In this document: piece after piece, positions 56,831-64,000 of the stretch
Layout of the letters: each line of letters opens with the position of its first letter
How positions within the stretch are numbered: the stretch's first letter is position 1
Assembly (NCBI RefSeq): GCF_002812725.1
Contig: NZ_NMUN01000004.1
Span: 186,001-250,000 of the forward strand
Source: Microbacterium sp. BR1
Lineage (GTDB): Bacteria > Actinomycetota > Actinomycetes > Actinomycetales > Microbacteriaceae
DNA: 64,000 bases
Direction of reading: 5' to 3'
Notes under the pieces: model-generated
Seen by the model: only the letters and a program-made list of their open reading frames with translations
Told to the model about the DNA's origin: nothing
Databases searched by the model: none
Translations under genes and position numbers: made by a program

Positions 56831-58285
56831 GAGGGTGTCAGATCGTTTGTGTAAGGGGTGTCTGCTTCTTATGGAAGGACGACGCTGATGACCATGATCG
56901 ACAAAGAAGCTCGAGCGGAGCGACGGCGGCGGCAGGAGGAAGGCGCCAGACGGCTGCGTGAGTCGGGGGTGCTGGATGATCTGTTCGCGAAGATTGATGC
57001 TGGCGAGGTGCAGCTCGATGGCAGGGACGGGTTGATCCAGCAGTTGATCAAGACGGGCCTCGAGCGTGGTCTGGGCGCTGAGCTGACCGAACATGTCGGT
57101 TACGAGCGTGGTGATCCCGAGGCGCCGCTGCATGACAACTCCCGCAATGGTTCGTTCCCGAAGACGGTCTCGACGGTCGCTGGCGATGTCGAACTCTCGA
57201 TCCCGCGGGACCGGAACGGGACGTTCATCCCGAGGCTGGTGCCGGTCGGTCAGCGTCGCCTCGGCGGGTTGGACGAGATGATCGTGTCGCTCTATGCCGG
57301 CGGAATGACGGTGCGCGATATCGAACACCACTTGGCGTCGACGATCGGCACCGAGATCAGTCGCGAGACGATCTCCAAGATCGTCGACGAGATTTCCGAC
57401 GAGGTCCTTGCCTGGCAGTCTCGGCCGCTGGAAGCGTTCTACCCGGTCATCTACTTGGACGCGATCGTGGTGAAAGTCCGCGACGGCGGACACGTGCGCA
57501 ACAAGGCCGCTCACATCGCGGTCGGCGTCGATATGGAAGGCGTCAAGCACGTCCTGGGCATCTGGGTGCAGCAAGCCGAGGGCGCGAAGTTCTGGGCCTC
57601 CGTCTGCGCCGAGCTCGCCAATCGCGGCGTCCGCGACGTGCTCATCGTCTGCTGCGATGGGCTCACCGGCTTCCCAGAAGCGATCGAGGCGACCTGGCCT
57701 GAATCGCTCGTGCAGACCTGCGTCGTTCATCTGATCCGAGCGTCAATGCGGTTCGTCTCCTACGGGCAACGCAAAGCCGTCGCCGCCGCGTTGAAGCTGA
57801 TCTATCAAGCCCCCGACGCGGACGCGGCGAGGGCAGCGCTGGAGGCGTTCGCGGCCTCCGATCTGGGTCAGGGCAATCCGCACACGGTCGCCGCGTTCGA
57901 GAACGCGTGGGAGCGGTTCACCCCGTTCCTGGGGTTCCCGCCCGATGTCAGGCGGGTGGTCTATACGACGAACGCGATCGAGTCGCTGAACTTCCAGCTG
58001 CGGAAAGTGACCAAGAACCGGGGTCACTTCCCGAACGACGCGGCAGTCGTCAAACTGCTCTGGCTCGCGATCTGCAACATCGAAGACAAGCGAGCCCTCG
58101 AGCGGGCGAAGGAACGCGGCAAGCCCTCGAACGAGCGCAAAGCCCCACCGCGGCTGGTCGAAGGCGCCGTCACCACGAACTGGAAGAAGGCGCTCTCGCA
58201 GCTCGCGATCGCGTTCCCCGACCGAATCAACCCCTACCTCTGACCACCCACCGATGCCCGCTTACACAAACAACTTGACAGGCTC
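56831..58285 (+). mobile_element. IS256-family insertion sequence with perfect 8-bp target duplication
   Basis: The 1455-bp element has ends GAGGGTGTCAGATCGTTTGT and, inverted, GAGCCTGTCAAGTTGTTTGT, both continuing GTAAG. TCGAGGGT stands directly on both sides (56823-56830 and 58286-58293), the 8-bp duplication typical of this family. Neither duplication copy has changed, so insertion is recent. The transposase is intact. Confidence 0.96.
56888..58243 (+). CDS. IS256-family transposase (mutator type)
   Basis: This 451-residue DDE enzyme has the catalytic Asp in IYLDAIVVKV, the second Asp in VCCDGLTGFPEAI and the Glu in TTNAIESLNFQLRK, with the usual C/D(2)H-like VQTCVVHLIRAS. It starts at MTMIDKEARAE after GGAAGG. 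Nothing suggests inactivation. Confidence 0.95.
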   Translation: MTMIDKEARAERRRRQEEGARRLRESGVLDDLFAKIDAGEVQLDGRDGLIQQLIKTGLERGLGAELTEHVGYERGDPEAPLHDNSRNGSFPKTVSTVAGDVELSIPRDRNGTFIPRLVPVGQRRLGGLDEMIVSLYAGGMTVRDIEHHLASTIGTEISRETISKIVDEISDEVLAWQSRPLEAFYPVIYLDAIVVKVRDGGHVRNKAAHIAVGVDMEGVKHVLGIWVQQAEGAKFWASVCAELANRGVRDVLIVCCDGLTGFPEAIEATWPESLVQTCVVHLIRASMRFVSYGQRKAVAAALKLIYQAPDADAARAALEAFAASDLGQGNPHTVAAFENAWERFTPFLGFPPDVRRVVYTTNAIESLNFQLRKVTKNRGHFPNDAAVVKLLWLAICNIEDKRALERAKERGKPSNERKAPPRLVEGAVTTNWKKALSQLAIAFPDRINPYL

Positions 58286-58599
58286 TCGAGGGTTCCCGCG
58301 TAGTCGGTGACGAGTGTTGCGGCGTCGCTCATCTGGCGTTGCACGGTGCGGTCACTGACCCGCCACGCCGCACCGATCTCCGCCGCGACCGACCGGTACG
58401 GGAACCCCGCATCCGACCCGACCCGCCCGTACTCCGCCTCGTCGGTCCAGTCCGAAGCGATCGTGTCCGACTCGGCCAGCAGGCGTGCTTCTTCCGCATC
58501 GAGGCGCGCCTTCGCGGCCCGCACCTCGATCAGTTTCGGCAACAATGCGTTCATCCGCTCATCAGCCCGAAGTCGGGCAATCAGTGCGGTTTCGGTCAT
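58286..58599 (-). pseudogene. 5' part of the DUF222/HNH endonuclease gene
   Basis: It holds codons 1-104 up to the IS border, from MTETALIARLRADERMNALL to ATLVTDYAG and two codons of the duplication. The helical DUF222 domain begins here. Removing the IS and one copy of TCGAGGGT joins codon 102 to TLDALAAG of the 3' part in frame. The 209 bases between this start and YedK hold only its promoter region. Confidence 0.9.
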
Positions 58600-58808
58600 G
58601 CATCCATCATCCGACCAACCACCGACATCCCCACCCCGAAAAGCACGCCGACCAGCCCTTCCCAGATGAGAAGAACATGAGAAAACCGGAACCTGAGGAT
58701 GCGTCACTCAGACGGGTTCAGCGGCGTCGAACCCTCGTCGAACTGTCATGAAATGCTCTATCTGGTCGCGATATGCAGCAGTCTGTGACAGGTCGATCGG
58801 CGGTGCGT

Positions 58809-59522
58809 CTACGATTCCACGCGCTCGATGAGTTCGGGCCCGTCGTTGCGGACGTTGCCCACGGCGCGGCTGACGACGTAGTTGTCGAGCGTGGCGGCGA
58901 CGGATGGTGCAGCGTCGATCGCGGCGTCGAGCACGTCGCCGATGTTGTCGGTGTCGGTGTCCAGCCACGCCTCGGCGTGGTCCATGTCGACGAACAGCGG
59001 CATGCGGTCGTGGATCGAACCGAGGTCGCCGATCGCATCGCGGGTCAGGATCGTGAAGCTGAGCACCCAACGCGTGGGGTCGTCGTCCGCGGCGGCTGGG
59101 TTCTTCCACCACTCGTAGAGCCCCGCCATGAGCAGGGGCGAGTCATCGGCGGGGTGGATGTAGTGGGGCACCTTGCCGTCGTCGGTCGCCTTCCACTCGT
59201 AGTAGCCCGAGGTCGGCACGATCGCGCGACGCTTCTCGAGAGCACCGCGGAACATCGGTTTGTCTTCGATCTCTTCGGAACGCGCATTGAACGCACGTGA
59301 CCCGATCGAGACATCCTTCGCCCAGCTGGGCACGAGGCCCCAGCGCGCGGCTTCGAGGCGACGGGTGGGCGGGTCGGTCTTGGCCGAGTCGAGGACGATC
59401 GCCGCACGATCGGTTGGCGCGATGTTGTAGGACGGCTCCGGCAGATCTTCGGCCACCGTGTCGACGTCAAGCAGGGCCGTCAGGTCGGCCGGAGGTCTGG
59501 TCACCACGAAGCGTCCGCACAT
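58809..59522 (-). CDS. SOS response-associated peptidase, YedK/HMCES family
   Basis: This 237-residue protein begins MCGRF, so Cys2 becomes the N-terminal catalytic residue after Met removal. It also has the Asn/Arg segment SRAFNARSEEIEDK, the Glu in SGYYEWKA and the His in SIHDRMP. HMCES proteins bond to abasic sites in single-stranded DNA and protect them. It is a single-gene unit here. Confidence 0.95.
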   Translation of the reverse strand: MCGRFVVTRPPADLTALLDVDTVAEDLPEPSYNIAPTDRAAIVLDSAKTDPPTRRLEAARWGLVPSWAKDVSIGSRAFNARSEEIEDKPMFRGALEKRRAIVPTSGYYEWKATDDGKVPHYIHPADDSPLLMAGLYEWWKNPAAADDDPTRWVLSFTILTRDAIGDLGSIHDRMPLFVDMDHAEAWLDTDTDNIGDVLDAAIDAAPSVAATLDNYVVSRAVGNVRNDGPELIERVES

Positions 59523-59678
59523 GTCACAAACCCTACGCCGGGGCTCCGACTCCGGGGCGGACGAGGCTCATGCCGGCGTAGGGGACAGCATCCCCATGAA
59601 TCCAGGAAAGGAACGCCGAGTGGCCCGACATCCGACGGTCGGTGCTGCATCCGCCGCCGCGTAATCGGCCCGCGTGCG

Positions 59679-60713
59679 TCAGACCACGCCGGCACTCTCG
59701 AGCTGGTCCAGGATTCCCGCACCATCCGAGGCAGTGACCCACAGGGCGTGAGCGTCGGAGTGGTCGTCGACGGTCTGGCGGCCACCGGCGAGGACGGCCT
59801 CGGTGGTGGACAGGCGACGGATGGCGACGGCCGAGACATGTCCCGGGTGCTCCTTGGCGAACTCGGTGTAGATCGCCTCGTCGTGCTGCCCGTCATCGCC
59901 GATCAGCAGCCACTGCACCTGCGGAAACTCCGTCGCGAGGCGCCGCAGATTGTCGAGCTTGTGCACGCGACCGCTGCGGAACCACCGGTCGTGCGTCGGG
60001 CCCCAGTCGGTCAGCAGGATCCCGCCAGGCGGGAAGAGGTGACGGGAGAGGAAGCGTGTGAGGGTCGGCGCGATGTTCCACGCGCCGGTCGAGAGGTAGA
60101 TCATCGGAGCGCCCGGATGGCTGCGCACCAGACGCTCGAGCAGCACGGCCATGCCGGGCACCGGCAGGCGCGCGTGCTCGTCGACGACGAACGAGTTCCA
60201 CGCGGCGATGAGCGGACGGGGGAGTGCCGTGACCATGACGGTGTCGTCGACATCCGAGACCACGCCGAATCTGACATCCGAGCCGACGATGAACACGCGG
60301 GCCTCGACCGGCTCGCTGCCCTCGACGGACAGCTCCAGGGCCTGCCATCCGGGCTCGAGCTCGGCCTGCACGACCGTGTCGACGACACCACCGCGGTCGG
60401 AGACGACGGTGTGTGTGCGCCCCGCGATCGAGATCTTCACCTCGGAGTAGCCGACCGGGATGCTGATGAAGCTGCGCCATCCGCGCAGGCTGCTGATCTC
60501 GCCGGACTTCGTGTCGCGCGGGGGTCGCACGATCAAGACACGCCCGACGACGCGAACCCAACCCTCGCCGCCGTACCCGGGGAAAGGGACGATGCTCGCG
60601 CTCAGCCCGCGGCGGCGGGCACGCTTCTCGCGCCAAGCGTGGAATCGGTGCTCGAGTCTCGCCAACCAGAGGATCTTGGCGGGGAGAGCGGGGGCCTGCG
60701 TCGAAGTGGGCAT
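59679..60713 (-). CDS. App1-like phosphatidate phosphatase (DUF2183)
   Basis: This 344-residue protein has a beta-rich N-terminal part and a HAD-type phosphatase domain with the DxDxT motif in VVSDVDDTVMVT, the Ser/Thr in YLSTGAWN, and the Lys/Asp pair KLDN and IGDDGQHD. Relatives dephosphorylate phosphatidate. It begins five bases upstream of the DedA stop on the shared minus-strand message, suggesting a joint role in membrane lipids. The 156 bases before YedK (59523-59678) hold no supportable gene. Confidence 0.87.
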   Translation of the reverse strand: MPTSTQAPALPAKILWLARLEHRFHAWREKRARRRGLSASIVPFPGYGGEGWVRVVGRVLIVRPPRDTKSGEISSLRGWRSFISIPVGYSEVKISIAGRTHTVVSDRGGVVDTVVQAELEPGWQALELSVEGSEPVEARVFIVGSDVRFGVVSDVDDTVMVTALPRPLIAAWNSFVVDEHARLPVPGMAVLLERLVRSHPGAPMIYLSTGAWNIAPTLTRFLSRHLFPPGGILLTDWGPTHDRWFRSGRVHKLDNLRRLATEFPQVQWLLIGDDGQHDEAIYTEFAKEHPGHVSAVAIRRLSTTEAVLAGGRQTVDDHSDAHALWVTASDGAGILDQLESAGVV

Positions 60714-60718
60714 CGCCC

Positions 60719-61384
60719 TCAGTCTTTCATGGCCTCCGGCGCATCCTCATCGTGCAGGTGACGGCGTTCGATACGTTCGATGACCTTCTTGCCAACGAAC
60801 ACGAGCACGATGAACAGCACGATGACGCCCACGAAGATGTACCCGGCGAAATGGACCCTGTCGGCGAGCTCGCGATACGTCCCCGCGGCGGCCGCGGCGA
60901 ACGAGACATAGAGCGTCGCCCACAGGATGCAGGCGGGCGCTGTCCACGCGAGAAAGCGCCGGTAGGAGTAACCGCTCATGCCGACGGTCAGGGGCACGAG
61001 CGAGTGCAGCACGGGTAGGAAGCGCGACAGGAAGATCGCCGGTCCGCCGCGTCGGCGCAGGTAGCGCTCCGAACGTTCCCAGTTGGCCTCGCCGATCCGC
61101 GCACCGAGACGCGACGCGCGGATGCGTGGGCCGAGCCAGCGGCCGATCCAGAACCCGATGCTCTCGCCGATGAGCGCCCCGATGACGACGGCCACACCGA
61201 GCAGCACACCCTCGAGCGGGGACGACACCGCGGTCGCCGCCACGATCACGGTCGTGTCGCCCGGCACGACCAGTCCGATCAGGATGCTCGTCTCGAGCAT
61301 GATCGCGACACCCGCCAGCAGCGTGCGCAACACCGGATCGACGCTCTGGACCGAGTCCAGCAGCCACGACAGGAACTCGTTCAC
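60719..61384 (-). CDS. DedA-family membrane protein
   Basis: This 221-residue protein has four to five helices and the DedA signature: ETSILIGLVVPGDTTVIVAA, GRWLGPRI, and FLSRFLPVLHSLVPLTVGMS with essential Arg and Pro. DedA proteins flip lipids such as undecaprenyl phosphate or phosphatidylethanolamine. It starts at GTG 61384, divergent from pabB by 41 bases, and reads into the App1-like gene. Confidence 0.92.
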   Translation of the reverse strand: MNEFLSWLLDSVQSVDPVLRTLLAGVAIMLETSILIGLVVPGDTTVIVAATAVSSPLEGVLLGVAVVIGALIGESIGFWIGRWLGPRIRASRLGARIGEANWERSERYLRRRGGPAIFLSRFLPVLHSLVPLTVGMSGYSYRRFLAWTAPACILWATLYVSFAAAAAGTYRELADRVHFAGYIFVGVIVLFIVLVFVGKKVIERIERRHLHDEDAPEAMKD

Positions 61385-61425
61385 GCGTCGAGCCTACGAT
61401 GTCGGGCTCCCCGTACCCTGGGTGA

Positions 61426-62802
61426 GTGCCCCAGGATCTCGCCGTCGAGCGCCTCACCGATTGGGTCGAGCCCGCAGCGGTGTTCGCCGTGCTCGAGCCC
61501 GCGCATCCGGACGTGTTCTGGTTGGACGCCGGTGCCGGAACGGCATCGGGGTGGAGCTTCGTCGGGCATGGCTCGCCCGCGAACGTGGACGACGTGCGGG
61601 GCGTCCGCCTCGCGGGGGCACCGTCGGGCGATCGGGTGGAGTGGCCTGCGGGCCCCTTTCGAGGTGGCTGGGTCGGCTGGTTCGCGTACGACCCCGCGGC
61701 CGAGCGCGCGGGTGCCCCGGCCCGCAGCGCCGCGAGCGACGCCCACCGGGGCGGACCGGATCAGGATGCCTGGATGCACGCCCGCGCCTGGGTCGCCTTC
61801 GATCACGCCACCCGCCGGGCCTGGGCGATCGCGGCCGGATCCGACCTGGCGTCGTGGGCGGCCGAGATCCGCGCAGCCCGACACCGGACCCCCCAGCCCA
61901 CTCCCGCCCTCGCGCCCGCACCCGCACCCACCCCCGCCCTCGCACCCGCACCCGCCCTCGCACCGAGGATCGCCACCTCGCGGCACGTCCCCGACGAGTA
62001 CGAGGCGCTGATCGGGCGGTGCCACGACGCGATCCGGGTGGGCGACGCGTACCAGTTGTGCCTGACGACGCGGTTCGAGGTTGAGACATCCGAATCCGCC
62101 GTCGCCGTCTACGGCCGGCTGCGCGCCTCGAGTCCCGCGCACCACGGTGGATTCGTGCGCATCGGGGGAGTGAGTCTGCTGAGCGCGAGCCCCGAGGAGT
62201 TCCTCGCCGTCGGCGACGGGATCGTGCGCACGCGGCCGATCAAGGGCACCCGGCCGCGGGGCACGGATCCCGACGCGGACGCCGCGCTGGCCCGCGAACT
62301 GCTCGCCAGCGAGAAGGAACGCGCCGAGAACGTCATGATCGTCGACCTGATGCGCAACGACCTGTCGCGTGTGTGCGAGGTCGGAACGGTGCGGGTCGAC
62401 GCGCTGCTCGCGGTCGAGACGTACCCGCACGTGCATCAGCTCGTCAGCACCGTCTCGGGGCAGCTGCGCCCGGGCAGCACGGCCGGAGAACTGCTCGACC
62501 GGGCATTCCCGGCCGGATCGATGACCGGTGCACCGAAGCTCTCGGCGATGACGATCCTGCAGGCGCTCGAGGCGGGACCGCGCGGGATCTACGCCGGATG
62601 CTTCGGGTGGATCGGCGTCGACGGCACCCTCGATCTCGCCATGGTCATCCGCTCGATCGTCATGAGGGACGGCCACGCGATCGTCGGAGCGGGCGGAGGC
62701 ATCACCTGGTCGTCCGTGCCCGGTGAAGAGGTGCGCGAGGTGGGCATCAAGGCGCGCGCCCCGCTGGCCGCGCTCGGGGCCGAACTGCCCGCCGGTTGGT
62801 GA
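61426..62802 (+). CDS. pabB: Aminodeoxychorismate synthase component I
   Basis: This 458-residue chorismate-binding enzyme has the catalytic PIKGTRPR, whose Lys distinguishes PabB from anthranilate synthase (PIAGT). Other signature parts are [24 protein letters not shown] and [14 protein letters not shown]. Between the halves lies a Pro/Ala-rich linker (about 158-182; [10 protein letters not shown]) made from short C-rich DNA repeats at about 61900-61965. It makes 4-amino-4-deoxychorismate for folate; the amidotransferase pabA is not in view. The start is GTG 61426. Confidence 0.9.
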   Translation: MPQDLAVERLTDWVEPAAVFAVLEPAHPDVFWLDAGAGTASGWSFVGHGSPANVDDVRGVRLAGAPSGDRVEWPAGPFRGGWVGWFAYDPAAERAGAPARSAASDAHRGGPDQDAWMHARAWVAFDHATRRAWAIAAGSDLASWAAEIRAARHRTPQPTPALAPAPAPTPALAPAPALAPRIATSRHVPDEYEALIGRCHDAIRVGDAYQLCLTTRFEVETSESAVAVYGRLRASSPAHHGGFVRIGGVSLLSASPEEFLAVGDGIVRTRPIKGTRPRGTDPDADAALARELLASEKERAENVMIVDLMRNDLSRVCEVGTVRVDALLAVETYPHVHQLVSTVSGQLRPGSTAGELLDRAFPAGSMTGAPKLSAMTILQALEAGPRGIYAGCFGWIGVDGTLDLAMVIRSIVMRDGHAIVGAGGGITWSSVPGEEVREVGIKARAPLAALGAELPAGW

Positions 62803-62914
62803 CAGTCGCCGGTGGAAGGGCCTCATCCACCGTCCGGCAAGGGCCCCAGACGGGTCCGGTAACCTGGAAAGAGCGCCCGCGCGCATCCCGAACCCCCCGC
62901 TCGATTGGTTTTCT

Positions 62915-64000
62915 GTGTCCCAGACCGTTCCCACCGACAACGCTCCCGCCGATCCTTCCGGCGGTGCTCCGGGCGATGGCGCGCACTACGACGCCGCCGC
63001 GATCCAGGCGAAGTGGCAGGCCGCATGGGAGGCGAAAGACCCCTTCCGTGCCGGTGGCGAAGGCGACACCCGCCCGCGCAAATACGTGTTGGGCATGTTC
63101 CCGTACCCGTCGGGCGACATGCACATGGGGCACGCGGAGAACTACGCCTACGTCGACACGGTGGCCCGGTTCTGGCGCCACCGCGGCTACAACGTGCTCA
63201 ACCCGATCGGCTGGGACTCGTTCGGCCTGCCCGCCGAGAACGCGGCGATCCAGCGCGGCGTCGACCCGCGTGAGTGGACCTACGCGAACATCGGTCAGCA
63301 GAAGACGAGCCTGCGCGCCTTCGGCACGTCGTACGACTGGAGCCGCGTGCTCCACACGAGCGACGAGGACTACTACCGCTGGAACCAGTGGCTGTTCCTG
63401 AAGCTCTACGAGCGCGGGCTCGCCTACCGCAAGGACGCCCTGGTCAACTGGGATCCCGTGGACCAGACCGTGCTCGCCAACGAGCAGGTGCTGCCGGATG
63501 GCACGTCCGACCGCAGCGGCGCGATGGTCGAGAAGAAGAAGCTCACGCAGTGGTTCTTCAAGATCACCGACTACGCCGACCGGCTGCTCGACGACCTCAA
63601 CCAGCTCGAGGGATTCTGGCCGCAGAAGGTCATCCAGATGCAGCGCAATTGGATCGGCCGCTCGGTGGGTGCCGACATCGACTTCGAGATCGAGGGCCAC
63701 CCCGACATCGTGACGGTGTTCTCGACGCGCCCCGACACCCTGTACGGCGCGACGTTCTTCGTCGTCGCGCCCGATTCCGATCTGGCTCAGCAGCTCGTCG
63801 CCGACGCCGAGCCCGACGTTCGTGAGCGCTTCACGACGTATCTGGACGGCGTGCGCCGCGCGACCGACATCGAGCGTCAGAGCACGGATCGCCCGAAGAC
63901 GGGCGTGTTCCTCGGGCGTTACGCCATCAACCCCGTCAACGGGGCGCGCCTGCCGATCTGGGCCGCGGACTACGTGCTCGCCGACTACGGACACGGCGCC
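62915..64000 (+). CDS. leuS: Leucyl-tRNA synthetase, 5' part (runs off the window)
   Basis: The first 362 codons are present. The HIGH motif appears as HMGH in [16 protein letters not shown], followed by [13 protein letters not shown] and the start of the editing domain ([16 protein letters not shown]). A low-complexity leader of about 25 residues ([12 protein letters not shown]) precedes the conserved domain. It starts at GTG 62915, since this is the first start in frame after a stop; no strong ribosome site is seen. The KMSKS motif lies beyond the window. Confidence 0.95.
   Translation, partial: MSQTVPTDNAPADPSGGAPGDGAHYDAAAIQAKWQAAWEAKDPFRAGGEGDTRPRKYVLGMFPYPSGDMHMGHAENYAYVDTVARFWRHRGYNVLNPIGWDSFGLPAENAAIQRGVDPREWTYANIGQQKTSLRAFGTSYDWSRVLHTSDEDYYRWNQWLFLKLYERGLAYRKDALVNWDPVDQTVLANEQVLPDGTSDRSGAMVEKKKLTQWFFKITDYADRLLDDLNQLEGFWPQKVIQMQRNWIGRSVGADIDFEIEGHPDIVTVFSTRPDTLYGATFFVVAPDSDLAQQLVADAEPDVRERFTTYLDGVRRATDIERQSTDRPKTGVFLGRYAINPVNGARLPIWAADYVLADYGHGA

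Noticed and set aside
59597..59665. 22-codon ORF between the YedK and App1-like genes
   Set aside because: It starts with ATG but has no convincing ribosome site, no coupling to a downstream gene and no likeness to known small proteins.
61900..61965. Minisatellite or regulatory repeat within pabB
   Set aside because: The C-rich repeats encode a Pro/Ala linker between the two enzyme halves. Such linkers are common in high-GC genes and need no special explanation.

Overview
The DNA is high-GC (about 70%). Its genes are tightly packed, often joined by 4-base ATGA or GTGA overlaps, and GTG starts are common. Protein relatives and base usage point to an aerobic actinobacterium of the Microbacteriaceae, most like Microbacterium. 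This placement is inferred from sequence style and gene content, not from a marker gene.

Layout: (1) 1-10.95 kb is ordinary chromosome. It holds the 3' end of an unidentified gene, a MacB-like ABC exporter divergent from a two-component system, a fructose operon (fruR-fruK-fruA), a TMEM175-type channel gene bracketed by two related 61-bp palindromic repeats, a lipoprotein, a metallo-beta-lactamase-fold hydrolase and tRNA-Glu(CTC). (2) 11.1-14.3 kb is a folate-independent methionine synthase pair (mesX-mesD) divergent from a LysR regulator. (3) 14.4-25.8 kb is a defence island of lower GC: hsdM-hsdS-hsdR followed by mcrB and mcrC in one overlapping run. An IS3-type element has removed the motor half of McrB just before the expected P-loop. 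A complete IS1380-type element sits exactly at the mcrC stop codon. (4) 26.3-38.6 kb is a complete assimilatory sulfate-reduction cluster: sirohydrochlorin chelatase, ferredoxin-sulfite reductase, APS/PAPS reductase, ATP sulfurylase, a sulfonate-type ABC importer, uroporphyrinogen-III methyltransferase, ferredoxin reductase, ferredoxin and a thioredoxin-reductase-like flavoprotein. Two promoters share a paired CGTCACAC motif. (5) 38.7-42.3 kb holds a truncated gene, a fragment of the same IS1380-type element, an APC permease, and a toxin-antitoxin pair whose antitoxin fuses a Phd/YefM-like domain to a MNT nucleotidyltransferase, with a HEPN toxin. (6) 42.4-47.9 kb is a catabolic cluster (two flavoenzymes, a TetR regulator and a CocE/NonD hydrolase) around a clear operator. 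(7) 48-55.2 kb holds a large Gly-rich, discoidin-containing surface protein with a LAVTG anchor, an alpha/beta hydrolase, a DUF1269 protein behind a 20-codon leader ORF, and a SARP/AfsR-type regulator. (8) 55.2-64 kb holds a DUF222/HNH gene split by an IS256-type element (perfect 8-bp target duplication; removing the element restores the frame), then a YedK/HMCES protein, App1-like DUF2183, DedA, pabB and the 5' part of leuS.

How it fits together: the sulfate cluster makes sulfide, and mesXD makes methionine without folate, so both serve sulfur amino acid supply. The defence island, toxin-antitoxin pair and three IS families make 14-42 kb a plastic accessory region inside a conserved chromosome. 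I saw no CRISPR array, prophage or replication origin.
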